Assembly: GCF_024748615.1 (NCBI RefSeq)
Contig: NZ_CP087168.1
Span: 1,178,001 to 1,242,000, forward strand
Source: Pseudomonas sp. B21-048
Lineage (GTDB): Bacteria > Pseudomonadota > Gammaproteobacteria > Pseudomonadales > Pseudomonadaceae
Direction of reading: 5' to 3'
Length of the DNA: 64,000 nucleotides
The notes below the pieces were generated by a model, which saw only the letters and a program-made list of their open reading frames with translations, had not been told where the DNA came from and did no database searches. The position numbers and the translations under genes are program-made. Positions 56,048 through 63,883 of the stretch are shown in pieces (position 1 is the stretch's first letter; each line of letters opens with the position of its first letter).

Positions 56048-56695
56048 ATGACCCGGCCCTTGGCAGATATGCGTCGCGACTACACTCGAGATGGCTTGAC
56101 CGAGGCGCAAGCCCCGGCCGAGCCGTTCGCGCTGTTCCATCAGTGGTTTGCCGATGCGGTGAAAACCGAGCAGGTGCCGGTGGAGGCGAATGCCATGACG
56201 CTGGCCACCGTCGATCAGGACGGTCGGCCGCATTGCCGCATCCTGCTGCTCAAGGGCCTGGATGAGCAGGGTTTCACCTTCTTCACCAATTACGAAAGCG
56301 ACAAGGGTCAGCAACTGGCCGCCAATCCATTTGCGGCCATGACGTTCTTCTGGCCAGCCCTGGAGCGCCAGGTGCGCATCGAAGGGCGGGTGGTGAAGGT
56401 CACGCCTGAAGAGTCCGACGCTTATTATCAGGTTCGTCCTCTGGGCAGCCGTCTCGGTGCCTGGGCCTCGCCCCAGAGCCGGGTGATCGCCGATCGCGCC
56501 GAACTGGAAGCGCTGCTCAAGAACACCGAGCAACGTTTCAGCGACACCCAGCCTCACTGCCCCGAGCACTGGGGCGGTTATCGCTTGCTACCCGAGCGCA
56601 TCGAATTCTGGCAGGGCCGTCCGAGCCGTCTGCACGATCGCCTCAACTACCGCTTGCAAGGCACCGACTGGGTTCGTGAACGCCTGGCGCCGTAA
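56048..56695 (+). CDS. pdxH: Pyridoxamine 5'-phosphate oxidase
   Basis: 215-residue FMN enzyme that oxidises PNP and PMP to pyridoxal phosphate. Motifs are [34 protein letters not shown] and the C-terminal signature [11 protein letters not shown] with the PLP-binding Arg-Leu-His. It is full length, and AAAGGA precedes the ATG. Confidence 0.96.
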   Translation: MTRPLADMRRDYTRDGLTEAQAPAEPFALFHQWFADAVKTEQVPVEANAMTLATVDQDGRPHCRILLLKGLDEQGFTFFTNYESDKGQQLAANPFAAMTFFWPALERQVRIEGRVVKVTPEESDAYYQVRPLGSRLGAWASPQSRVIADRAELEALLKNTEQRFSDTQPHCPEHWGGYRLLPERIEFWQGRPSRLHDRLNYRLQGTDWVRERLAP

Positions 56696-56700
56696 ACAAT

Positions 56701-56937
56701 CTACCGATCGGGATACCCTGCCGCTGCGGCCTCAAGCCACTGAGGCAGGTCCCGCCGCTTGATCTTCTGCGCTTGAGCGTTCGTCAGTTGCTGAAGCATG
56801 AAGGCTCTTTTCTGATCGTCTTTACCCGCCAGTGACAACGCCAGATCACGGTCCATCCAGCGTTTGATCCGCACGTACAACCACCAATGGAAGTACAAGC
56901 CGGCGACGGTCGTGACGACAATGATGAAGTAATCCAT
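56701..56937 (-). CDS. Small single-pass membrane protein
   Basis: 78 residues with one N-terminal helix (YFIIVVTTVAGLYFHWWLYV) and a basic cytoplasmic helix region rich in Arg, Lys and Gln. It is convergent with pdxH (5 bp between stops). No family name is known to me, though small proteins of this kind are conserved in Pseudomonas. Confidence 0.6.
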   Translation of the reverse strand: MDYFIIVVTTVAGLYFHWWLYVRIKRWMDRDLALSLAGKDDQKRAFMLQQLTNAQAQKIKRRDLPQWLEAAAAGYPDR

Positions 56938-57106
56938 GAAAATCCTTGGGTCAGCGGCGCAGATTTTGTAATTTGACGCTACTGTGTGCTGAGTTCGAAA
57001 AAGCGCCTGTATCGGGCCTGAATGAAACCAATTTTATCCGGGCAATGCCGTGACAGGCGTCAAGCTGCGGAGTTTAATGGATACCTGTCCTATGGAGTTT
57101 GATGCT

Positions 57107-57571
57107 ATGCGTAAGTCTGTTCTGCTGGTTGCTTCCTTTTCCACGATGGCGATGTTGCTCACTGGCTGCCAATCGAGCTTGACCGGTGACTCCTACTCCC
57201 GTGACGAAGCGCGTCGCGTGCAGACGATTCGCATGGGTACCATCGAAGCCCTGCGTCCGGTGAAAATCGAAGGCACCAAAACCCCGATCGGCAGCGCCGC
57301 CGGTGCAGTCGTGGGCGGTGTCGGCGGTAGCGCCATCGGCGGCGGTCGCGGCAGCATCGTCGCAGCAGTCATCGGCGCTGTCGCCGGCGGTCTGGTGGGT
57401 TCGGCTGCCGAAGAAGGCCTGACGCGCACTCAAGGTGTTGAAATCACCGTGCGCGAAGACGATGGCAGCATGCGTGCCTACGTACAACAGGTTCAGGAAA
57501 ACGAAGTGTTCCGTGTTGGTGAGCGTGTGCGGATTGCTACTGTTGATGGGACTAGCCGCGTTACGCACTAA
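57107..57571 (+). CDS. Glycine-zipper 2TM lipoprotein (SlyB/OsmB-like)
   Basis: 154 residues: lipobox MLLTGC (Cys24), a long glycine zipper (GSAAGAVVGGVGGSAIGGGR, then GAVAGGLVGSAAEEG) that packs as two short helices, and a C-terminal SH3-like strand domain (VEITVREDDGSMRAYVQQ). It is an outer-membrane lipoprotein of stress or integrity type. The start at 57107 is set by the signal peptide and by GGAG 11 nt upstream. It is the last core gene before the mobile island. Confidence 0.85.
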   Translation: MRKSVLLVASFSTMAMLLTGCQSSLTGDSYSRDEARRVQTIRMGTIEALRPVKIEGTKTPIGSAAGAVVGGVGGSAIGGGRGSIVAAVIGAVAGGLVGSAAEEGLTRTQGVEITVREDDGSMRAYVQQVQENEVFRVGERVRIATVDGTSRVTH

Positions 57572-57590
57572 GCGGGAATACGGGTAAAAG

Positions 57591-57660
57591 AAAACCCCGA
57601 TCAGGTGGAAGAAGTCGGCGATGTTATGATCGCTAGTTTCGTCCACCCAGTCGGGGTTTT
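57591..57660. repeat. Nested inverted repeat at the island's left edge
   Basis: AAAACCCCGA (57591-57600) and TCGGGGTTTT (57651-57660) are perfect 10-bp arms. Inside lies GCGAT-GTTATG-ATCGC. It works as a terminator for the glycine-zipper gene, and its position between the last core gene and the recombinase makes it a candidate attachment junction. Confidence 0.55.
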
Positions 57661-57662
57661 TC

Positions 57663-59237
57663 ATGCCTGTTGCATTTTCGTATATTCGTTTTAGCAGTGC
57701 AGAACAGGCTCATGGCGATAGCCTCACGCGCCAGCAAGAGTACGTCGCCAAGTGGTTGCTGTCTCATCCCGAATACGATCTGAGTGGCGCAAGTTTCCAA
57801 GACCTTGGCATCAGTGGTTACTCCGGCAAGCATCTCGAAAATGGATTCGGCAAGCTTCTCGCTGCTGTCGAAAGTGGTGTTATTAAATCCACTGATGTTG
57901 TTCTGATCGAAGCCATCGACAGGGCAGGGAGACTCGAACCTTCAGTGATGCTCCACCTGCTTACAGGTATTGTGAACGCGGGAGTAAAGTTGATCACGCT
58001 GGACGATGGAATCACGTACAGCAACGACCCCAACAATTCGAACAACCTTTTTCTCCTAGTCGCCAAGGTGCAGCAGGCACACCAGTACAGTGATGCGTTG
58101 AGTCGAAGGATCAAGGACGCATACACCCGAAAAAGGGAAAAAGCTGCTGCGGGTGATGGCGTCAAACGTCACACACCAATCTGGCTCACTTCCGAAGGCA
58201 AACTTGTCGAAGGTCTTGCACCGATCATTGTCCAGGTGTTCGAGGACTACGCAGACGGACTTGGCGAGCGTCGAATCCTCTCCCGCATTCGTGGAAAGCA
58301 CCCATCTGTTGAAGCTACAAATCCGACGACGTTGAAGCGTTGGTTGCGGAATCCAACCGCGATTGGACGTTGGAACGACATCGAGGATGTCTACCCACCT
58401 GTCGTCAGTAAAGAACTTTGGTACCGAGTACAAAAGCGTTTGGAGGAAGGGTATGTACCGCGATCCGCTCCTTCCAAATATCTGCTGTCTGGCTTGGTTC
58501 GATGCGGGCGGTGTGGCACCAATTACTGTGTCGTGGACACGAAACGCTCTCCTGCTGTCATGCGTTGTTATCGACGCCATCGTCAGGGTGCTGAGGGGTG
58601 TTCAAATGGAAGTTCGATACCTATGCACGTACTCGATTTTGTCCGTAGTCAGACAATGTATGGAGCTATGCAGCGTGCAGCTCAGAGTCGGAACCTCACG
58701 TCAGGCGAGAAGCGGTTGATTGAGATCGAAGGTGAGTTGAGCGAGCTACGTCGTCAGTCGGATAACGCTGCGGAAGGGTTGGCAAAGTATGGAATGGTTC
58801 CTGCGATTACCACAGTCCTCGACAGGCTAACGGAGCAAGTCCAACAGCTTGAACAGGAGAGGGCGTTGCTCAAGGTTTCACCGGCACCAGTGACCGTGGA
58901 TGCCATGATCGATCTACAACATACTTTGCTGGATGACGATCAGATGCGGTTGAACGCTCTGCTACAAGGAGTGGGTTACGTCATCGTATGTGACGGCACC
59001 ACAATCACCGTAGACGAGCCACATCTTCAGACCGAGGGTGATCGTCAGGTATACGAGTATGTGGGTTCACAGCGCTCCACGGAGACGTACAGGGTGACTG
59101 AGAACAATCACACTGAACATCACCTTGATATGCCAAATTCCAAGCGAGTGGCTGCCGCTATAGCGGACTTTGAAGCAACTCCAATCACTCAGCACCTACG
59201 CTGGAATGGCACCGAGTTTGTTGACGAGTGTGACTGA
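57663..59237 (+). CDS. Large serine recombinase, island integrase 1
   Basis: 524 residues: N-terminal resolvase domain with catalytic Ser in YIRFSSAEQ (Ser11) and AIDRAGRLEP (Arg), the recombinase domain with a Zn ribbon (LVRCGRCGTNYCVVD...RCYRRHRQGAEGC), and a coiled-coil-like region (about 350-400). Such enzymes integrate and excise elements at short att sites. It begins only 92 bp after the last core gene and reads into the island. Codon use and A/T content appear unlike the neighbouring core genes. Confidence 0.92.
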   Translation: MPVAFSYIRFSSAEQAHGDSLTRQQEYVAKWLLSHPEYDLSGASFQDLGISGYSGKHLENGFGKLLAAVESGVIKSTDVVLIEAIDRAGRLEPSVMLHLLTGIVNAGVKLITLDDGITYSNDPNNSNNLFLLVAKVQQAHQYSDALSRRIKDAYTRKREKAAAGDGVKRHTPIWLTSEGKLVEGLAPIIVQVFEDYADGLGERRILSRIRGKHPSVEATNPTTLKRWLRNPTAIGRWNDIEDVYPPVVSKELWYRVQKRLEEGYVPRSAPSKYLLSGLVRCGRCGTNYCVVDTKRSPAVMRCYRRHRQGAEGCSNGSSIPMHVLDFVRSQTMYGAMQRAAQSRNLTSGEKRLIEIEGELSELRRQSDNAAEGLAKYGMVPAITTVLDRLTEQVQQLEQERALLKVSPAPVTVDAMIDLQHTLLDDDQMRLNALLQGVGYVIVCDGTTITVDEPHLQTEGDRQVYEYVGSQRSTETYRVTENNHTEHHLDMPNSKRVAAAIADFEATPITQHLRWNGTEFVDECD

Positions 59238-59514
59238 GAAGCTGGGAAAGATTGGGCATCTGACGTCGTGTAACCGACGTCGGAAACTCTCGATAAACCC
59301 CAGCAAAACCTACTTCAGTTTCGTCTTGTTCCACGTGCCAACTTTCGCTCTGTCCAGTGTTTACGGGGTTACATGGCTGTCTGGACTAAGCAGGAGGCGT
59401 TCTCCCTCGCTGGAAACCGGTTTTGTGCTTATTGAAGCTATTGGAGGTGTGTGGGATGGGAGTGCTTAGATGCCACAGTGCGTTTCAGAGTTATCACCCA
59501 GCGTCAACTAGTCC
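59238..59514. other. Non-coding region after the first recombinase
   Basis: 277 bases. A short perfect hairpin GACGTCG-6 nt-CGACGTC (59262-59281) lies near the recombinase stop without a T run. A 20-codon frame starting MAVWTKQEAFSLAGNRF is probably a gene remnant or chance. No supportable gene. Confidence 0.45.
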
Positions 59515-59543
59515 TTGACAGAAAGTGTCAAACTGCGTAGAAT
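59515..59543 (+). promoter_or_regulatory. Strong sigma-70 promoter with palindromic -35 region
   Basis: TTGACA (59515-59520), 17-nt spacer, TAGAAT (59538-59543). The -35 box forms a palindrome TTGACA-GAAAG-TGTCAA, which could be an operator. Confidence 0.65.
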
Positions 59544-59663
59544 GACCACATCAGACAAACATGCCGAACACGTCCCGCACCCATACAGTGCCAGATGATC
59601 GGTATTGTGCTGTCTATATATTGGCTAACCACCACTGACGGTCAAAGCAACACCGAGAGACTA

Positions 59664-59720
59664 ATGATGAATCAGCCACAAATGATCCAACTCAAAAAAG
59701 AGGCCAAGCACCGACGCTAA
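59664..59720 (+). CDS. Possible 18-residue basic peptide
   Basis: ATGATGAATCAG... encodes MMNQPQMIQLKKEAKHRR and stops. It lies 120 nt after the promoter and before the terminator of the same unit, with GAGAG about 8 nt upstream. It may be a leader peptide or chance; the unit as a whole could instead be a non-coding RNA. Confidence 0.35.
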   Translation: MMNQPQMIQLKKEAKHRR

Positions 59721-59763
59721 CAGAGTTCACTACTTCTTTGAAGATAGAACGATGACGACGATG

Positions 59764-59785
59764 CCGACCTTGAGTCGGTTTTTTT
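59764..59785 (+). terminator. Terminator of the 59.5-59.8 kb transcription unit
   Basis: CCGAC-CTTGA-GTCGG followed by seven T. Confidence 0.72.
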
Positions 59786-59863
59786 ATGCCTCAGATTTAC
59801 CAAACCAATCAGGCACAACCCGAGAGGTAACGCCTACTTACGAACTGAGCAAGGAGAAATAAC

Positions 59864-60187
59864 ATGCAAGTATTTAATGTCGCTACACCTGAAGTGAATA
59901 CCACCGCTGAACTGATCGACCATTTCCGTGCTGATGGCGATCACGATATCGCCGATAATCTCCTCATTCAAAGTGGCTCATTGGAGCTTCGCTCCGCCCA
60001 AGATTATCACTACTCAGATGAGCGCCCTTCCATCTCCGAGATGGAAAATGAGCTGGCTTTCATCCGCCAACATATGGTCGTGTTAAAGAGCCATCCTGAT
60101 CAAGTCACGCCAGAACGCTCAGATGCCGTTATCCGAGCTCTTTATGCTCTGGCATACGACGCCTTGGAACAACTGGCTGACCGCTAG
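59864..60187 (+). CDS. Island hypothetical protein, 107 aa
   Basis: Acidic helical protein (MQVFNVATPEVNTTAELIDH..., many Glu/Asp and His) with no recognised domain. AAGGAG lies 9 nt before the ATG. The leader carries the GAGGTAACGCC element, 30 nt upstream of the start. It is followed by a 200-bp gap and the next small gene in the same direction. Confidence 0.6.
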   Translation: MQVFNVATPEVNTTAELIDHFRADGDHDIADNLLIQSGSLELRSAQDYHYSDERPSISEMENELAFIRQHMVVLKSHPDQVTPERSDAVIRALYALAYDALEQLADR

Positions 60188-60390
60188 CAATTCCCAGAAA
60201 AAGCTTATCGGCTTTAGTTATAGTTATTGAGTCGTACAGGCACGTTTGAAGTATTAAAACCTTAGAACGCAGATCAGCCTAGCGAGCATTCCGCTGGGCG
60301 TGATTCTTCTTACCCCGGCAATAACGCCAACGGCACAACCAATACTTAGAGGTGAACGCCAACCAAAAACAACATAGGGGAAATATAAAA

Positions 60391-60624
60391 ATGTCGAACT
60401 ACATCATAATAGATAAAGAATCAAACCTGATCGTCAAGGTGATCGCCTCAAGCACTCAGCCGGGACCGAGCACAAAGTATCGAGCAATACGAGTATCCGA
60501 AGCCATTTTGGCCAAATACGATAAGCGGGCCAGGCTGAAGTCCAGAAACGGTACACTGGTAGACGCCGGAGAGCTAGCAAACGTGAGCCCTGCGTTTTTT
60601 GAACTGTTACAGGCTCGAAGCTAG
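60391..60624 (+). CDS. Island hypothetical protein, 77 aa
   Basis: 77 residues, starting MSNYIIIDKESNLIVKVIAS, an alternating beta-strand start, then basic helices (AKYDKRARLKSRNG). No family is recognised. The ATG at 60391 is chosen because GGGGAAAT precedes it; a longer frame from 60352 would overlap the GAGGTGAACGCC leader element. A terminator follows. Confidence 0.58.
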   Translation: MSNYIIIDKESNLIVKVIASSTQPGPSTKYRAIRVSEAILAKYDKRARLKSRNGTLVDAGELANVSPAFFELLQARS

Positions 60625-60647
60625 AGCCACTATTTACTGGTCTAAAT

Positions 60648-60702
60648 CCATGTAAAAAAGCCTACCCCTAACTACCCTACAGGCTGGGTGTTTTTACATG
60701 GG
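60648..60702 (+). terminator. Terminator after the 77-aa gene
   Basis: CCATGTAAAAA...TTTTTACATGG outer arms with inner AGCCT...AGGCT, then TGTTTTT: a plausible intrinsic terminator usable in both directions. Confidence 0.62.
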
Positions 60703-60833
60703 TTTCAGTCAGTGGATACGGGGGAGTAATTACCGGAATCAGGCAAAGCACACCCTCAACAAAATATTGAGATAAATAAATCGGCAATACCGAGGTAACG
60801 CCTATGAAATGAACTTGAACAGGAGAGTGAACA

Positions 60834-61643
60834 ATGAGTAACGCAATCGAACAACAAGCTGTCGAGCTACGCCAAGAAGGAATGTCCTACGCCAACATCA
60901 TGAAGGCTACCGGACTGCCAGAACGTAAAGTCAAGGCGCTGACCAAGGGAGTCACCAAGGTTAAGCGGATCGATACACCATTTGCCAAGGCAGTGGAGCG
61001 CGTGTTCACGCTGGCTGTAAGACCGCATGGCATTCGTGACTACGAACTACGCGACATCTTGCACCAGGAGTATGGCAGTACTTGGGACACCACCACAGGC
61101 CAGTATGTCAGCAACTACGACAGCAACGTCATCAAGCGCGTCCGAGAGAAGGTGAGACTCCGTGCAGCACTGGAAGATTGCAACGCCCTGTTCACGATGG
61201 ATTGGGTCGATGAGGACGCACCGACTGCGGGTAGAGAGTTTCTGGAAGCTTCTGCTGCCGACCTGATGAGCCGTATTGAAGGTTACGTAAACGAGTTCAT
61301 GGAGCACCATGCCACACGCTGGAGAGAAGACAGTGAGGAGGCCGACCAAGCCCAACGCAAGCAACTGTATGCGGCGAAGCGCCACCTGCTGAAACTGGCA
61401 GTCAAAGACTATGGCAAGGAACCATTAGATGTGTTGTTGGAGCGCTCCGTGGCTATCACCGACGCGCTTGAGGGGACACTTGACGCACCTATCCCCCAGT
61501 CACGTGCAAATAGGTCCGGTGGTGATGGCGAGCCTGATACAGACACACTGAAGTATTACCCGGAGCCGTCACGCACTGACCCGTTCCTAGACTTCGTTGC
61601 ATCTCAAGGCTGGCTGAAAGAGGTTGAGGGCAGATTCATATAG
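60834..61643 (+). CDS. Helix-turn-helix island protein, 269 aa
   Basis: Residues 1-45 have a resolvase- or sigma-like HTH (VELRQEGMSYANIMKATGLPERKVKALTKG), followed by a helical, charged body with no enzyme motif and a disordered segment (QSRANRSGGDGEPDTDT) before a short conserved-looking end. Possibly an island regulator or replication/packaging protein; no function is assigned. It has an AGGAGAG ribosome site and the GAGGTAACGCC leader element 32 nt upstream of the start. Confidence 0.58.
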   Translation: MSNAIEQQAVELRQEGMSYANIMKATGLPERKVKALTKGVTKVKRIDTPFAKAVERVFTLAVRPHGIRDYELRDILHQEYGSTWDTTTGQYVSNYDSNVIKRVREKVRLRAALEDCNALFTMDWVDEDAPTAGREFLEASAADLMSRIEGYVNEFMEHHATRWREDSEEADQAQRKQLYAAKRHLLKLAVKDYGKEPLDVLLERSVAITDALEGTLDAPIPQSRANRSGGDGEPDTDTLKYYPEPSRTDPFLDFVASQGWLKEVEGRFI

Positions 61644-62144
61644 ATGAGAATTAGTTTCATTTGTCCGGCCCGCGACCACCATACTATAGAGCCGGACAGG
61701 CGAGACAGTATGCCGGGCAAAGCGTGAGCTTTCAGCCTGAGCACCGAAGAAGGAACTTCTTGATTCAAACCTCAGCATGGCTGGAAGCCATATGTTACGC
61801 ACAGTAGGAAGTTGATCCCAATAAAATAGTAAGGGCCATATTAATGAATGAAATGAATGGCCCAAAAAAAAGAGTGATACTCAAAGGCTAGCCTTCGGTG
61901 CTAACCACTATTGTGAACGCACGTTCACGATTAGCACAGGACAGACGAAGTCTGAAGATAACCATTCCAAATACAGGATTCACTAACGTTCATTAATTCC
62001 TGTTTTAAAATTTCAGTAGGGAATCCATGAAAGGACGAGCCAGGATTACAGCTTGTCGCTGTATCGTGCTAAACCTATGGCGTAGCCATTCTCTGTGCTA
62101 GCTCATGATCGCGGCCGCTTTTGGTGTGAACAATTCAACGGAGC
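61644..62144. other. 500-bp non-coding region with several palindromes
   Basis: No supportable gene. Structures include TGTCCGGC...GCCGGACA (61662-61698), GGGCCAT...ATGGCCC (61833-61863) and a nested repeat GTGCTAA-8 nt-GTGAACG-CA-CGTTCAC-GA-TTAGCAC (about 61898-61937). It lies between the HTH gene and two minus-strand genes. It may hold operators or an island-encoded RNA. Confidence 0.5.
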
Positions 62145-62573
62145 TTATGAGCAATTTAGTACATGCTTCATGATTTCCGGAGCGACCATTTCAATCGAAG
62201 TATTCATTAGTGCGTCATTGATCTGGAATTCATTCCTTTTTAGATAGTCAATCAGGGTACGTTGATAGGTATCATAATCAGGATGGCGAGGAATTATACA
62301 CTTCTTGTTCTGATCCCTGATGATGTCTACAGCTCTAATAACCTGTTTTCGACATCCGCTGTCTCGAAGATACTTAGTTAAATCATCACTGCGACGCTCA
62401 GCAAATGGAAGAGCTTGTGAGTTGTCATACACCTCTTGGTAGTCTGGATTGTAATTTGCACACGTTCGGTAGTAGCCAACAGTAGTCTGAGCCTGAGCAA
62501 CTGAAGCTCCAGCAACTCCAAAGATAACTACTGTAGAGAAAATTAATGCTTTTATTGACTGCATATTACGCAT
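62145..62573 (-). CDS. Exported hypothetical protein, 142 aa
   Basis: Signal peptide (SIKALIFSTVVIFGVAGASVAQA), then a mature domain of about 110 residues with Cys in YYRTCANYNPDY, SGCRKQ, KKCIIP and a final LNCS, suited to two disulfides. It is helical and polar. No family is recognised. The start may be the ATG at 62573 or, three codons on, that at 62564. Its partner gene upstream on the same strand encodes a small membrane protein. Confidence 0.62.
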   Translation of the reverse strand: MRNMQSIKALIFSTVVIFGVAGASVAQAQTTVGYYRTCANYNPDYQEVYDNSQALPFAERRSDDLTKYLRDSGCRKQVIRAVDIIRDQNKKCIIPRHPDYDTYQRTLIDYLKRNEFQINDALMNTSIEMVAPEIMKHVLNCS

Positions 62574-62672
62574 CCTATGCTTCGGTTAATGGTGTTGTCA
62601 TCTCTAGCCAGCATTTCCGGGGTTCCGGTGCGAACAGCAAGCGGAACGGTAAGCACATGCTATTCGGAAGGA

Positions 62673-62858
62673 TCACCCCTCCGTTGCGTATGCTTCCAGC
62701 AAAGCCAATATCTCTACTGCTACACCCAGCACCAAAAAAAGTGTTCCCCAACCGTACCACGTGGCTTTAGTGCGAGGCTGCTCACCCAGCTTGTACAAGT
62801 AGCCAACAACAGCACAGCAAAGGGCAATTAACAGAAGAAAAGATGCGTTAGCGGACAC
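62673..62858 (-). CDS. Small two-helix membrane protein (GTG start)
   Basis: 61 residues with two hydrophobic segments (FLLLIALCCAVVGYLYKL and WGTLFLVLGVAVEILALL) joined by a basic loop (GEQPRTKATW). The GTG start has AAGGGA about 9 nt upstream. No family is recognised. It lies 99 bp upstream of the exported protein gene and is probably co-transcribed with it. Confidence 0.45.
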   Translation of the reverse strand: MSANASFLLLIALCCAVVGYLYKLGEQPRTKATWYGWGTLFLVLGVAVEILALLEAYATEG

Positions 62859-62985
62859 AAGAAGGTTCCCTTGGTGGTTTGCAGAAGAGACAACGTGATG
62901 TGGATGGTGCTCTCTGGAATATCGGGTGCTGATACCGCATGAACGGCTTGGTGTTGATCAGGCAGCAGCTTGGACTGATTTCTGA

Positions 62986-63018
62986 TTGGGTAATTTATCC
63001 CAAATTCAGATATCTGAA
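62986..63018. promoter_or_regulatory. Paired palindromes upstream of the XRE regulator
   Basis: TTGGGTAATTTATCCCAA (62986-63003, one internal mismatch) and TTCAGATATCTGAA (63005-63018, perfect), 46 nt before the XRE gene. Two adjacent palindromes suit repressor binding. Confidence 0.5.
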
Positions 63019-63063
63019 AACCGGATATAGGTTGGGAGGCTGCCCACCCGTAGCCAACCCCTC

Positions 63064-63312
63064 ATGCCCAAGACGATCTATAGGCCCGAACATGCAGTGC
63101 TTTTGTCTCTGCTGAAGAAGCACAGGAAAGCAGCTGGCCTAACTCAAGTCCAGTGTTCAAAGGCTCTGGAGCGCCCACAGTCCTTCATGAGTGATGTTGA
63201 AAGCGGAACTCGTCGCTTGGATATCGTGCAGCTTCGCGACTTGTGCAAAGTCCTGGGGATTGGCCTTACAGACCTGATAGTAGAGTTTGAGAAGTCATTG
63301 TCAGAGGACTGA
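63064..63312 (+). CDS. XRE-family transcriptional regulator
   Basis: 82 residues: a single Cro/C1-type HTH (LLKKHRKAAGLTQVQCSKALERPQSFMSDVESGTRRLD, read here only in part as the motif) and a short helix. Likely an island repressor or activator. No close ribosome site precedes the ATG. Palindromes 46 nt upstream are plausible autoregulatory operators. Confidence 0.82.
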   Translation: MPKTIYRPEHAVLLSLLKKHRKAAGLTQVQCSKALERPQSFMSDVESGTRRLDIVQLRDLCKVLGIGLTDLIVEFEKSLSED

Positions 63313-63423
63313 CAGGGCGATAGTTCACATCCCGGTTCCGGGCTAGAACCCTTGCGGAAATACTGGCCTGAGCTAGCGTTGATGGTGTCGCCAGCGTGGC
63401 GATAAGCCATCAAGGAGCAGCAC

Positions 63424-63546
63424 ATGGCTAACAAACGTGGTCGAGACTCAGGGAATGGTCAGTTCATTCCTATTGAGAAAGCGAAGAAAAACCCAAAGAC
63501 GACAACGGTAGAAACTATCCCGAAGCCAACCAAAAAGGGTAAATAG
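63424..63546 (+). CDS. Small basic island protein, 40 aa
   Basis: MANKRGRDSGNGQFIPIEKA, then KKNPKTTTVETIPKPTKKGK. From memory, small proteins with a G.DS..GQF.P..EA.K.P.TT.VE pattern occur in phages and islands, with unknown function. AAGGAG lies 9 nt before the ATG. A hairpin (GTGAGGG...CCCTCAC) follows the stop without a T run. Confidence 0.6.
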   Translation: MANKRGRDSGNGQFIPIEKAKKNPKTTTVETIPKPTKKGK

Positions 63547-63600
63547 CATCACCGTGAGGGTGTCGCTAGACTCCCTCACACCCATCAAAGATGAACACCC

Positions 63601-63816
63601 ATGACCACCCAAAACGAAACCATTGCTGACGTACTGGAGCTGATAGCACTCAACCAAATCGCGCTACGTGCCGGGATCGAAGAACTCGCCAAATGGGTTC
63701 TTGAGCGTGGTAGCAAGGACATACACACCAGTGTCCTGACAGCCTTGCAAACCCTAGACACAAACGCAGAAGGTATTGACAGTGCTATCAAGATTCTTCG
63801 TCAAGAATGCTCTTAA
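63601..63816 (+). CDS. Island hypothetical protein, 71 aa
   Basis: All-helical 71-residue protein (ETIADVLELIALNQIALRAG, AIKILRQECS end) with no recognised domain. It lies just before the second recombinase and its stop overlaps a perfect inverted repeat. Confidence 0.55.
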   Translation: MTTQNETIADVLELIALNQIALRAGIEELAKWVLERGSKDIHTSVLTALQTLDTNAEGIDSAIKILRQECS

Positions 63817-63850
63817 CATATCGTTGTCGACCGTCTGCAATATGTTAAGA
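63811..63850. repeat. Perfect 11-bp inverted repeat before the second recombinase
   Basis: TCTTAACATAT (63811-63821), 18-nt spacer, ATATGTTAAGA (63840-63850), 33 nt upstream of the recombinase ATG, followed by a further GCCCC...GGGGC hairpin. It is an attP or operator candidate. Confidence 0.6.
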
Positions 63851-63883
63851 TAGCCCCATCACCAACAATGACAGGGGCGAACA

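Noticed and set aside
59170..59469. A 99-codon frame over the end of the first recombinase
   Set aside because: It overlaps the recombinase C-terminus in another frame and shows no ribosome site or recognisable pattern.
61833..61863. GGGCCAT...ATGGCCC hairpin considered as a terminator
   Set aside because: The run beside it is A on the plus strand and would precede the hairpin as T on the minus strand, so it fits neither direction.
61644..62144. Retron-like RNA in the island
   Set aside because: No reverse transcriptase gene is present in the window.
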